Assembly: GCA_017991675.1 (NCBI GenBank)
Contig: JAGOQB010000003.1
Coordinates: 124,001 to 188,000 of the forward strand
DNA: 64,000 nucleotides
Direction: 5' to 3'
From: Phenylobacterium sp.
GTDB lineage: Bacteria > Pseudomonadota > Alphaproteobacteria > Caulobacterales > Caulobacteraceae
Below the pieces are notes generated by a model that was given only the letters and a program-made list of their open reading frames with translations, was not told the DNA's origin and did not search any database. The position numbers were made by a program, and so were the translations under genes. Positions 44,928-53,890 of the stretch are shown here, piece after piece. Position 1 is the stretch's first letter; every line of letters starts with the position of its first letter.

Positions 44928-46219
44928 TTGCTGGGAACTTGCGCCTTGGAGAAGCCGGTCCAGCAGTCATCATAGTCGAGCTGGTGCAGCGGGGTTTCGG
45001 TTGCGAACCGGGTCGGACGGATCACCCAGCGGCTTTCGAACATGAAGGCCATGGTGTTCTCGATCTTGTGCGGGGCGAGGTTGGAGGCGACCGCCTTCTC
45101 ATAACTCTCGCGGTCGGGGCCATGGCCGCTCATGCAGTTGTGCAGCGAGGCGCCGCCGGGCGCGAAACCGCCTGCCTTGGCGTCATAGGCCCCGTGGATC
45201 AGGCCCATGAATTCGCTCATCACGTTGCGGTGGAACCACGGCGGGCGGAACGTGTGCTCGGCCACCATCCAGCGCGGCGGGAAGATCACGAAGTCGCAGT
45301 TGGCGGTGCCGGGCACGTCCGACGGCGAGGTCAGGACCGTGAAGATCGACGGGTCCGGGTGGTCGTAGCTGACCGTGTTGATCGTGTTGAAGCGGGCGAG
45401 ATCGTATTTGCAGGGCGCGAGCGTGCCGTGCCAGGCGACGACGTCGAGCGGGCTGTGGTCCAGCGTCGTGGTCCACAGCGCGCCCTGGAATTTCTGAATG
45501 ACTTCCGTGGGTTCGTCGCGATCTTCAAACCAGGCGACAGGCGTCTGGAAATCGCGGGCGTTGGCCAGGCCGTTGGCGCCGATGGGGCCGAGTTCGGGCA
45601 GGCGGAAGGCCGCGCCGTAGTTCTCGCAGACATAGCCGCGGGCGGCCGGGCCGGCCAGATCGACGCGGAAGCGCACGCCCCGCGGGATCAGCGCGATCTC
45701 GCCCGGCTTCAGCTCCAGGCGGCCGAGCTCGGTGGCGATCAGCAGCTCGCCGTCCTGCGGCACGACCAGCAGTTCGCCGTCGGCGTCGTAGAACACCCGC
45801 CCCTGCATCGAGCGGTTGGCGGCGTAAAGGTGGATGGCGATGCCGGCGAAGGTCCCGACGTCGCCGTTGCCGGCGTAGGTGACGAGGCCGTCGACGAAGT
45901 CGGTCGGCTCGGCCGGGATCGGCAGCGGGTCCCAGCGCAGACGATTGGGGCTGGGCGGAACCTCGTCGAACGGCCCCGAGCGCAGCAGCTTGCCGCCGGC
46001 ATAGGGCTGGAACGGCGAATGGCTGGCGGTGGGGCGCAGGCGATAGAGCCAGGAGCGCTTGTTCTCGTGCCGCGGCGCGGTGAAGGCGCTGCCCGACAGC
46101 TGCTCGGCGAACAGGCCGAACGGCGTCTGCTGCGGCGAGTTCTGGCCGACCGGCAGGGCGCCGGCGACGGCCTGCGTCTCAAAGCTTCCCCCGAAGCCGG
46201 ACATGTAGTTCAGCGGCAT
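44924..46219 (-). CDS. hmgA: Homogentisate 1,2-dioxygenase
   Basis: 431 residues. Signature blocks: [12 protein letters not shown] at the N-terminus and the iron-binding region [18 protein letters not shown] with a further histidine in NCMSGHGPD. It opens the homogentisate ring to maleylacetoacetate. The start at 46219 has GGAGAAG upstream; an in-frame ATG 30 bp earlier is unlikely. A repeat element separates it from hppD. Confidence 0.96.
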   Translation of the reverse strand: MPLNYMSGFGGSFETQAVAGALPVGQNSPQQTPFGLFAEQLSGSAFTAPRHENKRSWLYRLRPTASHSPFQPYAGGKLLRSGPFDEVPPSPNRLRWDPLPIPAEPTDFVDGLVTYAGNGDVGTFAGIAIHLYAANRSMQGRVFYDADGELLVVPQDGELLIATELGRLELKPGEIALIPRGVRFRVDLAGPAARGYVCENYGAAFRLPELGPIGANGLANARDFQTPVAWFEDRDEPTEVIQKFQGALWTTTLDHSPLDVVAWHGTLAPCKYDLARFNTINTVSYDHPDPSIFTVLTSPSDVPGTANCDFVIFPPRWMVAEHTFRPPWFHRNVMSEFMGLIHGAYDAKAGGFAPGGASLHNCMSGHGPDRESYEKAVASNLAPHKIENTMAFMFESRWVIRPTRFATETPLHQLDYDDCWTGFSKAQVPSK

Positions 46220-46255
46220 GGTCTTCTCCACGGCCGGTTTCCCCCTCAAACCCTA

Positions 46256-46400
46256 GGTGTCATCCCGGCTGAAGCGAAGCGGAAGGCCGGGATCCATTAT
46301 CTCCGAGACCGGACGGATGGCGCGAACGTCGCCACATCCTGCACGATCTGGTGTTCATGGGTCCCGGTCTTCGGCCCGCGGCCGAAACCGGGATGACACC
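46256..46400. repeat. Dispersed palindromic repeat, copy 3
   Basis: A 145-bp element with perfect 13-bp ends GGTGTCATCCCGG / CCGGGATGACACC, containing GGTGTTCATGGGTCCCGGTC close to copies 1 and 2. It lies inside the tyrosine operon between hppD and hmgA and would form a strong RNA hairpin within the transcript. Confidence 0.85.
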
Positions 46401-46411
46401 ATTAGGTCTAC

Positions 46412-47482
46412 TTAGGCCGCGTCGACCTTGATGACGCCGCGGCGGATCTGGTCGAGTTCGATGGACTCGAACAGCGCCTGGAAGTTGCCGTTGCCGAAGC
46501 CTTCGTTGCCCTTGCGCTGAATGATCTCGAAGAAGATCGGGCCGAACAGGTTCTCGGTGAAGATCTGCAGCAGGATGCCTTCGTCGCCGACATTGCCGTC
46601 GATGAGGATGCGGTTCTTGCGCAGGCGCTCGAGGTCCTCGCCGTGGCCGGGGACGCGCTTGTCGACCAGCTCGTAGTAGGTCTCGATGGTGTCCTGCAGC
46701 TTCACGCCGCGGGCGCGCAGCGCCTCGACCGTCTCGAAGATGCTGTCGGTGGTGAAGGCCAGGTGCTGAATGCCCTCGCCGTTGTACTCGCGGATGAACT
46801 CTTCGATCTGGGACTTGTCGTCCTGGCTCTCGTTCAGCGGAATGCGGATGGCCTTGTCGGGCGCGATCATCGCCTGGCTGAACAGGCCCGTGGCCTGGCC
46901 CTTGATGTCGAAGTACTTCTGCTCTTCGAAGCCGAAGATCTGGTTGTAGAAGGTCGACCAGGTGCGCATCTGTCCGCGCTTGACGTTGTGGGTCAGGTGA
47001 TCGAGCAGGTCGAGGCCGACGGCGTTCTTGGCCTCGGCTTCCGCCGCCCCGGGGATCTGCTCCCAGGCGTCGTAGATCGTGCCTTTGTCGCCGAAGCGGT
47101 CGACCAGATAGAGCAGCGAGCCGCCGATGCCTTCCAGCACATAGGCGTCCGGCAGGGCCGAGGCCTGGGCGTCGGCCGGCTTGGCGCCGCGCGAGAGCGC
47201 CAGCTCATAGGCCGCCTTGGCGTCGGCGACGCGGAACGCCATGCCGTTGGCCGACGGGCCGTGGGCGCCGCGGAAGTCGGCGGACTGGCCGGCCGGCTCC
47301 TGGTTGACCAGCAGGTTGGTGCGGCCCTGCTTGTAGCGGACAATGGCCTTGGTCGGGTGCTTGGAATAGGCCGTGAAGCCGAGTTGCTCGATCAGGGCGG
47401 CCATCTTGGCCGGATCGGGGCTGGTGAACTCGACGAACTCGAAGCCGTCGAGGCCGATGGGGTTTTCCGGGGTCACGGTCAT
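46412..47482 (-). CDS. hppD: 4-hydroxyphenylpyruvate dioxygenase
   Basis: 356 residues with two vicinal-oxygen-chelate domains. Iron ligands: histidines in LLDHLTHNV and GIQHLAFTT and the glutamate in PIFFEIIQRKG. It converts 4-hydroxyphenylpyruvate to homogentisate. One base separates it from the upstream aminotransferase stop-start junction, so both are co-transcribed. Confidence 0.96.
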   Translation of the reverse strand: MTVTPENPIGLDGFEFVEFTSPDPAKMAALIEQLGFTAYSKHPTKAIVRYKQGRTNLLVNQEPAGQSADFRGAHGPSANGMAFRVADAKAAYELALSRGAKPADAQASALPDAYVLEGIGGSLLYLVDRFGDKGTIYDAWEQIPGAAEAEAKNAVGLDLLDHLTHNVKRGQMRTWSTFYNQIFGFEEQKYFDIKGQATGLFSQAMIAPDKAIRIPLNESQDDKSQIEEFIREYNGEGIQHLAFTTDSIFETVEALRARGVKLQDTIETYYELVDKRVPGHGEDLERLRKNRILIDGNVGDEGILLQIFTENLFGPIFFEIIQRKGNEGFGNGNFQALFESIELDQIRRGVIKVDAA

Positions 47483-47483
47483 G

Positions 47484-48683
47484 TCAGGCGGCTCCCTTGA
47501 GGCAGGCGTCCAGCGCCTGCACGAATGGCTGGACGGTGACGGCCTTCAGGCCGGCGAGGTTGATGCGGCCGGAACCGGCCATGTAGACGGCGTGGTCGCG
47601 GCGCATGGCCTCGACCTGGGCCGGGCTCAGCGGCAGCAGGGCGAACAGGCCGTGCTGGTCACGCAGCGGCTCCAGGCGCGGATCGGCCTCGGCCAGCGCC
47701 GCGCGCACCTGGTTCAAACGCGTGCGCATGGCGTCCAGTTCGGCCCGCCACTGAGCGGTCATGGCGGCGTCTTCGAGGATCACGCGGACGGCCGCAGCGC
47801 CGTGATCCGGCGGCATCGACCAGGCGCAGCGGGCCAGTTGCAGGATGTTGGAGCGGACCACGTCTTCATGGCCGCGGGCGCGGACGAACAGCGCGCCGGT
47901 GCGTTCGCGGTAGAGGCCGAAATTCTTGTCGCAGGAATAGGCGACGATGGCGTTCTCGCTGGTCTCCATGACCAGCCGCATGCCGGCGGCGTCCTCGTCG
48001 AGGCCGGCGCCCAGGCCCTGATAGGCCAGGTCGATCAGCGGGACGGCGCCGCGCGCGTTCAGCAGGGCGGCGACCTCCGCCCACTGGGCCAGCGACAGGT
48101 CCGCGCCGGTCGGGTTGTGGCAGGCGCCGTGCAGCAGCACCAGGTCGCCGGCCTCGACCTTGGCCATGGCGGCCATCATCTCGTCGAAGCACAGTCGCTG
48201 GGTGGCGGGATCGAAGTAGCGGAAGGTCTCCACGACCATGCCCGCCTGGCGGAAGATCGGGGCGTGGATCGGCCAGGACGGCGTGCCCATCCAGATCTTC
48301 GCGCCGGGCGTGCCGGCGTTGGCGAGTTCCGCCGCCAGGCGCAGGGCGCCGGTGCCGCCGGGCGTCTGGACCGCGAACAGCCCCTCCCCGGCCCGGCCCT
48401 TGCCGAACACCACCGGCGCGATGGCCTCCAGGAAGCCGAAGTCGCCTTCGGGGCCGAGATAGGCCTTGGTGGCTTGCGTTTCGAGCAGCACCCGTTCGGC
48501 GGCCTTCATGGCGCCGAACACCGGCGTATCGCCGGCAGCGTCGCGATAGACCCCGACGCCGAGGTCGAGCTTCTGGGTCCGCGGATCGTTCTTGTAGAGG
48601 GCGATCAGAGACAGCAGCGGATCGGGCGCCTGGGCCTTTAGCCCGGCGAACAGCGAGCGCGCGGGGGCGATCACGTCGGTCAT
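47484..48683 (-). CDS. tyrB: Aromatic amino acid aminotransferase (class I/II, TyrB-like)
   Basis: 399 residues. Class I aspartate/aromatic aminotransferase features: KLDLGVGVYRDAAGDTPV, QTPGGTGALRLAAE, HNPTGADLS and the PLP lysine in SCDKNFGLYRERTG. Position at the head of the hppD-hmgA-fahA operon points to conversion of tyrosine to 4-hydroxyphenylpyruvate. Confidence 0.92.
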   Translation of the reverse strand: MTDVIAPARSLFAGLKAQAPDPLLSLIALYKNDPRTQKLDLGVGVYRDAAGDTPVFGAMKAAERVLLETQATKAYLGPEGDFGFLEAIAPVVFGKGRAGEGLFAVQTPGGTGALRLAAELANAGTPGAKIWMGTPSWPIHAPIFRQAGMVVETFRYFDPATQRLCFDEMMAAMAKVEAGDLVLLHGACHNPTGADLSLAQWAEVAALLNARGAVPLIDLAYQGLGAGLDEDAAGMRLVMETSENAIVAYSCDKNFGLYRERTGALFVRARGHEDVVRSNILQLARCAWSMPPDHGAAAVRVILEDAAMTAQWRAELDAMRTRLNQVRAALAEADPRLEPLRDQHGLFALLPLSPAQVEAMRRDHAVYMAGSGRINLAGLKAVTVQPFVQALDACLKGAA

Positions 48684-48778
48684 TGCAGCGTCCTCCTTCG
48701 TTCAAGAAGAAAGTTACGCGCAGCCCGCGATGAACGGCTTTCAATCTCGCGCCGTTTTGACGATCATCTGATGACACG

Positions 48779-48804
48779 TTTCATAGATGAGCCATTTTAT
48801 GAAA
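48779..48804. promoter_or_regulatory. Candidate operator of the tyrosine-pathway Lrp regulator
   Basis: TTTCATA (48779-48785), 12 bases, TATGAAA (48798-48804): a perfect 7-bp dyad straddling the start region of the Lrp gene in the divergent spacer to tyrB. AT-rich dyads fit Lrp-type autoregulation. If it is an operator, translation may start at ATG 48799 rather than 48787. Confidence 0.4.
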
Positions 48805-49269
48805 GAGACGCATCAGCTCGACGACATCGACCGGAAGCTGCTTCGCGCCCTGCAGGCCGACGCCTCGCAGAGTCATGCGGTCCTGGCCGAACAGGTGGGC
48901 GCCTCGCCGGCCTCGTGCTGGCGGCGGATCAAGGCGCTGGAGGCGGCTGGCGTGCTGCGCGAGGCGGTGCGGCTGGTCGACGCCGAACGGGTCGGGCGCG
49001 GCGTCAACGTCATGTGCCAGCTGCGCATGAAGTCGCACGCCACCGCCCAACGCCAGGAATTCGAGGCCTTCCTGCGCACCCGGCCGGAGATCATGGAATG
49101 CCACTCGATGTCCGGAGAGTGGGACTACCTGATGCGCGTGGTGGTGGCCGACGTCGCTGGCTACGAACGGTTCCTGATGGGTGTGATCCTAAACCATCCG
49201 AATGTGGCGACCGCCGCCTCGCACTTCGCGCTCAGCCAGGTGAAGTACACCACCGCTATGCCCGTCTGA
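48787..49269 (+). CDS. Lrp/AsnC family regulator, divergent from tyrosine catabolism genes
   Basis: 160 residues: winged HTH (about 10-70, LDDIDRKLLRALQADAS, SPASCWRRIKALEAAG) and a C-terminal RAM domain with ECHSMSGEWDYLMRVVV. Divergent placement with 103 bp to tyrB suggests control of the operon by tyrosine or a related amino acid. It differs clearly from the putA-linked Lrp protein. Confidence 0.88.
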   Translation: MSHFMKETHQLDDIDRKLLRALQADASQSHAVLAEQVGASPASCWRRIKALEAAGVLREAVRLVDAERVGRGVNVMCQLRMKSHATAQRQEFEAFLRTRPEIMECHSMSGEWDYLMRVVVADVAGYERFLMGVILNHPNVATAASHFALSQVKYTTAMPV

Positions 49270-49327
49270 GGCGGTGACAACCGCGCATCGATCCGCCTAG
49301 TCTCAACCCGCCCAGGGGGAGCTGCGG

Positions 49328-50197
49328 ATGAAGAGCCTGCTGCTGACGATCGCGCTGCTGGCGCCGGCCTCGACCAGCGCGGCGCAGACGCCGCCGCCAC
49401 AGGCCGTGGTCGCCGATCCCGCGCCCGATAAGAATATCCCGGCGTATCTGCAGCAGACCCGGTATCACACCGCCGGGGTCGACGTGCCAGCCCGCTGGTT
49501 CACCGCAGCCGGCAAGGGGCCGCATCCGAGCGTCCTGCTGCTGCACGGATTCCCTGGGACGGAGCTGAACCTAGACCTGGCGCGGTCGATCCAGCGCGCA
49601 GGCTGGAACGTCATGGCGATCCACTATCGCGGGGTCTGGGGCGCGCCCGGCCAGTTCAGCTTCGGCAACACGATCGAGGACGCCCGCGCCGCCCTGACCT
49701 GGCTGCGCCACCCGTCCAACGCCGACAAGGTCGATGCAAGCCGCCTGGTGGTCCTGGGTCACAGCATGGGCGGCTTCGACACCGTGATGCTGGGCGACGA
49801 GCCGGTGGCGGGCTTCGTCGTCATCTCGGCCGCCGATCTCGGCGGCATGGCTGCGACCCTGGACACGCCGACCGGCATGGCCGAGGCGATCATGGCGTTG
49901 ACCGACGACGCGCGGTTCACCAACGCCGTCCCGACCGCCCTGGCCGACGAAGTGCTGGCCAACGCCCAGGCCTGGGACTGGCGGACCAACGCCGCGAAGA
50001 TGGCCGGGCGGCCGACGCTGATCATCTCCTCGGACGACGGAAACGAGCCCGCCGACCAAGCCGTCGCCGACGCCATCGAGGCGGCGGGCGGCCCCAAGCC
50101 TGCGCGCGTCCGGTTTCCCACGGACCACAGCTACAACGACCATCGCATCGCCTTGCAGGCGGCGGTGGTGGATTGGCTGCAAGCGACCTTTCGATAA
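49328..50197 (+). CDS. Secreted alpha/beta hydrolase (dienelactone hydrolase-like)
   Basis: 289 residues. Signal peptide (about 1-19). Alpha/beta-hydrolase features: VLLLHGFPGTE oxyanion region, nucleophile elbow GHSMGGFD (serine near 143) and a C-terminal acid/histidine pair, the histidine in PTDHSYNDHR. Substrate unknown; periplasmic location likely. Confidence 0.85.
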   Translation: MKSLLLTIALLAPASTSAAQTPPPQAVVADPAPDKNIPAYLQQTRYHTAGVDVPARWFTAAGKGPHPSVLLLHGFPGTELNLDLARSIQRAGWNVMAIHYRGVWGAPGQFSFGNTIEDARAALTWLRHPSNADKVDASRLVVLGHSMGGFDTVMLGDEPVAGFVVISAADLGGMAATLDTPTGMAEAIMALTDDARFTNAVPTALADEVLANAQAWDWRTNAAKMAGRPTLIISSDDGNEPADQAVADAIEAAGGPKPARVRFPTDHSYNDHRIALQAAVVDWLQATFR

Positions 50198-50219
50198 GGC
50201 GGATCGCCGCCCCTTGACC

Positions 50220-50245
50220 AATCCATAACCACAGAGATATGGATT
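50220..50245 (+). promoter_or_regulatory. Promoter-operator of the ArsR operon
   Basis: AATCCATA / TATGGATT form an 8-bp perfect dyad with a 10-bp gap in an AT-rich stretch. TTGACC at 50214-50219 could be the -35, placing the dyad over the -10, a position suited to repression by the ArsR protein encoded 30 bp downstream. Confidence 0.55.
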
Positions 50246-50274
50246 AATTCATAGCCAATGAGTTATTGATCTGA

Positions 50275-50598
50275 ATGCCAGAAGCCCAGGACCAGATCTT
50301 CCGCACCCTCGCCGATCCCACCCGCCGGGCGATCTTCGAGCGGCTGTGCCGTGACGGCGAGCAGACGGTCAGCGCCCTGACCGCGCAGGCCGGCGTGTCG
50401 CAGCCGGCGGTCTCCAAGCACCTGGCGGCGCTGAAACTGGCAGGGTTGGTGCGTGACCGGCCCGAGGGCCGCCAGACCCACTACCGCGCCCAGATCGGGG
50501 CTCTGGCCCCCCTGGTCGACTGGACCCGGGAGATGAACCGCTTCTGGGAAAGCCGGTTTGATGAACTCGAAGATTTGCTCAGGAGGATGGACCAGTGA
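50275..50598 (+). CDS. ArsR family transcriptional regulator
   Basis: 107 residues: QIFRTLADPTRRAIFERL and the HTH AGVSQPAVSKHLAALKLAGLV define an ArsR winged helix. No cysteine cluster for metal binding is seen, typical of ArsR proteins paired with SRPBCC genes. The stop overlaps the next gene by 4 bp; probably autoregulatory. Confidence 0.9.
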   Translation: MPEAQDQIFRTLADPTRRAIFERLCRDGEQTVSALTAQAGVSQPAVSKHLAALKLAGLVRDRPEGRQTHYRAQIGALAPLVDWTREMNRFWESRFDELEDLLRRMDQ

Positions 50599-51005
50599 GC
50601 GCCACCGCGACCCAAGCCCGCACCGTCGTCGTCGAACGGGAGATCCCCTTCGCCCCCGAGAAGATCTGGCGGGCCCTGACCCAGCCGCACCTGATCGCCG
50701 AGTGGCTGATGAAAAACGATTTCCAGCCGGTAGTGGGCCACGGCTTCAGTCTGAGCGCCGAATGGGGCGCTGTGAATTGCGAGGTCCTGGCGCTCGAGCC
50801 GCCGAGGTCGCTGGCCTACACCTGGGCCGGGATGGGACTGGAGAGCGTCGTCACCTGGACGCTGACGCCGACCTCGGCCGGCACGCGGCTGCGCATGGAG
50901 CAGTCCGGCTTCGGACCGGAAAATGAAATGGCGTTCCGCGGCGCGAGCGCCGGCTGGCCGCGCTACTTCGAAGCGCTGGACGCCCTCCTGGCCCGGCTCG
51001 ACTAA
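50595..51005 (+). CDS. SRPBCC/AHSA1-domain protein
   Basis: 136 residues forming one START-like cavity domain: REIPFAPEKIWRALTQPHLIAEWLM at the N-terminus and TWTLTPTSAGTRLRMEQSGF. The family binds hydrophobic ligands or acts as an ATPase activator. Translationally coupled to the ArsR gene. Confidence 0.88.
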   Translation: MSATATQARTVVVEREIPFAPEKIWRALTQPHLIAEWLMKNDFQPVVGHGFSLSAEWGAVNCEVLALEPPRSLAYTWAGMGLESVVTWTLTPTSAGTRLRMEQSGFGPENEMAFRGASAGWPRYFEALDALLARLD

Positions 51006-51024
51006 CTCGCGAGAGGAGACGCGC

Positions 51025-51261
51025 ATGGACTGGAACAAGTGGATCCGCACGGTTCACCGCTGGGTGTCGGTCGCCTTCACGGCGGCCGTCATCCTCAACA
51101 TCGTCGCCATGATGCAAGGGTCGTCCGCGACCTGGATCGGCTTCCTGGCGCTGGCGCCGCTGGCCCTGCTGCTGCCCACGGGGCTCTACCTCTTCCTGCT
51201 GCCCTATGTCGCCAAGCGGCGGACCGGGACGGCTCTGAATGAACGCCATGACCTCGCCTAA
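51025..51261 (+). CDS. Small membrane protein of the ArsR operon
   Basis: 78 residues with two predicted helices (about 12-32, VSVAFTAAVILNIVAMMQG region, and 38-62, IGFLALAPLALLLPTGLYLFLLPY), then a basic tail. GAGAGGAGACGCGC provides a ribosome site. It overlaps the DUF1801 gene by 23 bp. Confidence 0.75.
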   Translation: MDWNKWIRTVHRWVSVAFTAAVILNIVAMMQGSSATWIGFLALAPLALLLPTGLYLFLLPYVAKRRTGTALNERHDLA

Positions 51262-51658
51262 GCTGCTGGCGGGCGGCAACCCGCAGATCGCCAAGGGCGA
51301 CGGCGACGGTCCGGTCCAGGCCTACATCGCCGCCATGCCCGGCTGGAAGAGCGAGCTCGGCCGACGGCTGGACGCGTTGGTGATGACGGCCGTGCCGACG
51401 GCGCGAAAGGGCGTACGGTGGAATTCGCCGTTCTACGGATCAGCGGCAGGCGGCTGGTTCGTCACGTTCCATGTGCTGACCAAGTACGTGAAGGTCACCT
51501 TCTTCGACGGCCTTTCGCTGGTTCCGATCCCGCCGGGCGGCACGCCGAAGAGCGGCCAGGGACGCTGGATCGACATCTACGAAGGCGACGAACTGGACGA
51601 GGCGCAAATGGCTGACTGGATCCGGCAGGCGGCCGCCCTTCCCGGCTGGACGCCCTAG
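51239..51658 (+). CDS. DUF1801 domain-containing protein
   Basis: 139 residues with VQAYIAAMPGWKSELGRRLD, KGVRWNSPFYG and VKVTFFDG as in DUF1801 proteins (YdhG-like fold). No catalytic role established. The frame could also begin at ATG 51248. Last gene of the ArsR operon; its TAG stop is part of the terminal repeat of the element at 51655. Confidence 0.82.
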   Translation: MNAMTSPKLLAGGNPQIAKGDGDGPVQAYIAAMPGWKSELGRRLDALVMTAVPTARKGVRWNSPFYGSAAGGWFVTFHVLTKYVKVTFFDGLSLVPIPPGGTPKSGQGRWIDIYEGDELDEAQMADWIRQAAALPGWTP

Positions 51659-51760
51659 AGCAATTTCCGATCTGATTGGATCGGAAATTGCTCATGACTC
51701 TTTGAATTTAAATCATTTTCTTCGCCGAACTGGTAGCCGCTTCGGCGGAAAATGCTCTAG
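51655..51760. repeat. Composite palindromic element with strong hairpin
   Basis: A 106-bp element with 8-bp ends CTAGAGCA / TGCTCTAG. Its left part is a perfect 15-bp hairpin, GAGCAATTTCCGATC (51658-51672), loop TGATTG, GATCGGAAATTGCTC (51679-51693). The right part pairs TTCGCCGAA with TTCGGCGG. Its AT content is higher than the surroundings. The class is known from Caulobacterales/Rhizobiales intergenic DNA. Confidence 0.8.
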
Positions 51761-51761
51761 G

Positions 51762-52121
51762 TCAGGAGCCCGGGATTTTCGGCGCGCGCCATCCGCCCGG
51801 CGACGGGGCCGGCGCCTTGCGCGGCTCCCACGGATCGGTGACCCGGCCCCAGGCCTCGCGCCGCAGGATCGGCGAGTTACGGATCATACTGTCGGGCGGC
51901 GTGATCCCCCGGCCGTGGCCGTCGGTCGTGCCCCACTTGCGCGGGTCGGTAGAGGTCGTCCGCGCGCCGCCTTCGCCGTCCGGACGCCGCTCGGTGACGT
52001 GGCCGTCCGGCTCCTTGCAGCGCCAGCCTCCATCGAGGGTCCGCGAACACTTCGAGGACTCGGCGGCGGCCGATCCGGCCAGGACCAGCGTGGCGAGGGC
52101 TCCGATCAGATATGCACGCAT
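51762..52121 (-). CDS. Hypothetical secreted protein
   Basis: 119 residues: signal peptide (about 1-20, ending SAAA), then two cysteines in SSKCSRTLDGGWRCKEPDG and a Gly/Pro/Arg-rich remainder likely to be unstructured. No family recognised. Confidence 0.6.
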   Translation of the reverse strand: MRAYLIGALATLVLAGSAAAESSKCSRTLDGGWRCKEPDGHVTERRPDGEGGARTTSTDPRKWGTTDGHGRGITPPDSMIRNSPILRREAWGRVTDPWEPRKAPAPSPGGWRAPKIPGS

Positions 52122-52275
52122 GCCGCACTCCCAACTGTAGCGCCAGCTTAGCCCCCGCGCTTGGGCGGGGTCACCCCGAAATCGCGCCCCACCGAACGCG
52201 CTCGACGAACGCCGTTTGACAAAGACTGCGGCCGGGCGGACCGTCCCGGCGGGGCGGAGCCGTCAGGAGGCTGAC

Positions 52276-53298
52276 ATGGACGACGCGCGCGCGGTGACCC
52301 CCGAACGGATCATGCAACTCGGCTGGGGTTTCTGGGGCTCCAAGGCGCTGCTGAGCGCCGTCGAGTTGGGCGTGTTTACGCAGCTGGGCGGCGCTCCCAA
52401 GTCACTGGAGGAACTGACCAGAAGCCTGAAGCTGCACCCGCGCGCGGCCCGCGACTTCTTCGACGCGCTGGTGGCGCTCGGCGTGCTGAACCGGGATGAG
52501 GCCGGCGCCTACGCCAATACGGCGGAGACCGCCCAGTTCCTGGACCGGGCCAAGCCTGGCTATGTCGGCGGCATCCTGGAAATGGCCAACAAGCGGCTCT
52601 ACCGGTTCTGGGACGGGCTGACCGAGGCGCTGCAGACCGGTCTGCCGCAGAACGAGGCCAAGAACGGTGGCGAAGACCTGTTCGCGGTCATCTATTCTGA
52701 CCCGGAGATCCTGGAGAGCTTCCTGCGCGGGATGACCGGGGTCAGCCTGCCGGCGGCGCACGCCATGGCGGCGCTGTTTCCGTGGAGCGAGGTCCAGTCG
52801 TTCGTCGATGTCGGCTGCGCCCAAGGCGGGGCGACGGTGGCGATCGCCCTGGCGCATCCACACCTGGCCGGCGCGGGGTTCGACCTGCCGGTCGTGCAGC
52901 CGGTGTTCGAGGCCTATGTGAAGGAAAACGGCCTGCAGGACCGCGTGCGCTTCACCGCCGGGGACTTCTTCGCCGACCCCATGCCGACGGCCGACGTGAT
53001 CATCATGGGCCACATCCTGCACGATTGGGACCTCGCCCAGAAACGCGAGCTGCTGGCCAAGGCCTACGCCGCCCTGCCGACCGGGGGACATCTGATCGTC
53101 TATGACGCGATCATCGACGACGCGCGGCGGCAGAACGCCTTCGGCCTACTGATGAGCCTGAACATGCTGATCGAGACCAATGGCGGCTTCGACTACACCG
53201 GCGCCGACTGCATCGGCTGGATGAGAGAGGCCGGTTTCCGCGACGCCAAGGTGCAGCCGCTGGTCGGCCCAGACTCGATGGTGATCGGGACGAAGTAG
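52276..53298 (+). CDS. SAM-dependent O-methyltransferase (family 2, hydroxyneurosporene/acetylserotonin type)
   Basis: 340 residues. An N-terminal winged dimerisation domain (about 1-100, [15 protein letters not shown]) precedes a Rossmann methyltransferase domain with motif [17 protein letters not shown] (about 177-192), DLPVVQPV and the GHILHDWD catalytic-histidine block. Substrate unknown; no biosynthetic neighbours. The start at 52276 is set by AGGAGG. Confidence 0.88.
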   Translation: MDDARAVTPERIMQLGWGFWGSKALLSAVELGVFTQLGGAPKSLEELTRSLKLHPRAARDFFDALVALGVLNRDEAGAYANTAETAQFLDRAKPGYVGGILEMANKRLYRFWDGLTEALQTGLPQNEAKNGGEDLFAVIYSDPEILESFLRGMTGVSLPAAHAMAALFPWSEVQSFVDVGCAQGGATVAIALAHPHLAGAGFDLPVVQPVFEAYVKENGLQDRVRFTAGDFFADPMPTADVIIMGHILHDWDLAQKRELLAKAYAALPTGGHLIVYDAIIDDARRQNAFGLLMSLNMLIETNGGFDYTGADCIGWMREAGFRDAKVQPLVGPDSMVIGTK

Positions 53299-53302
53299 GC
53301 AG

Positions 53303-53758
53303 TCAGTCGGCGCGGCCGGCGGCGAACGCCGCCATCATCGGCGCGTAGGCCTCGGGCGGCGGGAAGCCCTCGAAACTCTCAACCGCCGGGGTGACCGCCC
53401 AGGGCAGTTTCTCGGCGGTCATGGTCTCCATGAACGGCTCAAGGCCGCTGGGGTCGTCCAGCAAGGTCGTGCGGACGTTGACGACGTGCGGCGCGTCGTC
53501 GGGCCGCGTGAACATCCAGCTCTTGCAGCGCGGGCAGAAGAAGTGCCGCGTCGGGCCGTGCAAGCCGCCAAGGACCGGCTCGCCCTGCGTCACCTCGAAC
53601 CCGGCGCTGCGCGTCAGGACGCTGAGCGAGAAGGCGCTGGCGGTCATTTTCTGACAGCCAGTGCAGTGGCAAGCCATGGTGATCAACGGCGGGGCGGAGA
53701 TCTTGAACCGCACCTGGCCGCAGCGGCAGCCGCCCTCGCGCATGAAGTCGCCCATCAT
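53303..53758 (-). CDS. GFA (glutathione-dependent formaldehyde-activating-like) family protein
   Basis: 151 residues. Zinc-ligand cysteines in GGCRCGQVRF, CHCTGCQKMT and FFCPRCKSW define the GFA/CENP-V fold. Despite the name, few members have a proven formaldehyde role. GGAGGGCG precedes paired ATG codons at 53758/53755. Confidence 0.88.
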   Translation of the reverse strand: MMGDFMREGGCRCGQVRFKISAPPLITMACHCTGCQKMTASAFSLSVLTRSAGFEVTQGEPVLGGLHGPTRHFFCPRCKSWMFTRPDDAPHVVNVRTTLLDDPSGLEPFMETMTAEKLPWAVTPAVESFEGFPPPEAYAPMMAAFAAGRAD

Positions 53759-53890
53759 CGCCCTCCGACCCAGCCTATCGATCCCACTCTTATGCCAGCT
53801 CTCGGGGACCGCTCCAATGCAGCTGAGCTTGACCGTCGCGTCCAGGGCTTGGCATTGGCAGGGCAGCAACACAGACGCGAGGAGGCGCCC

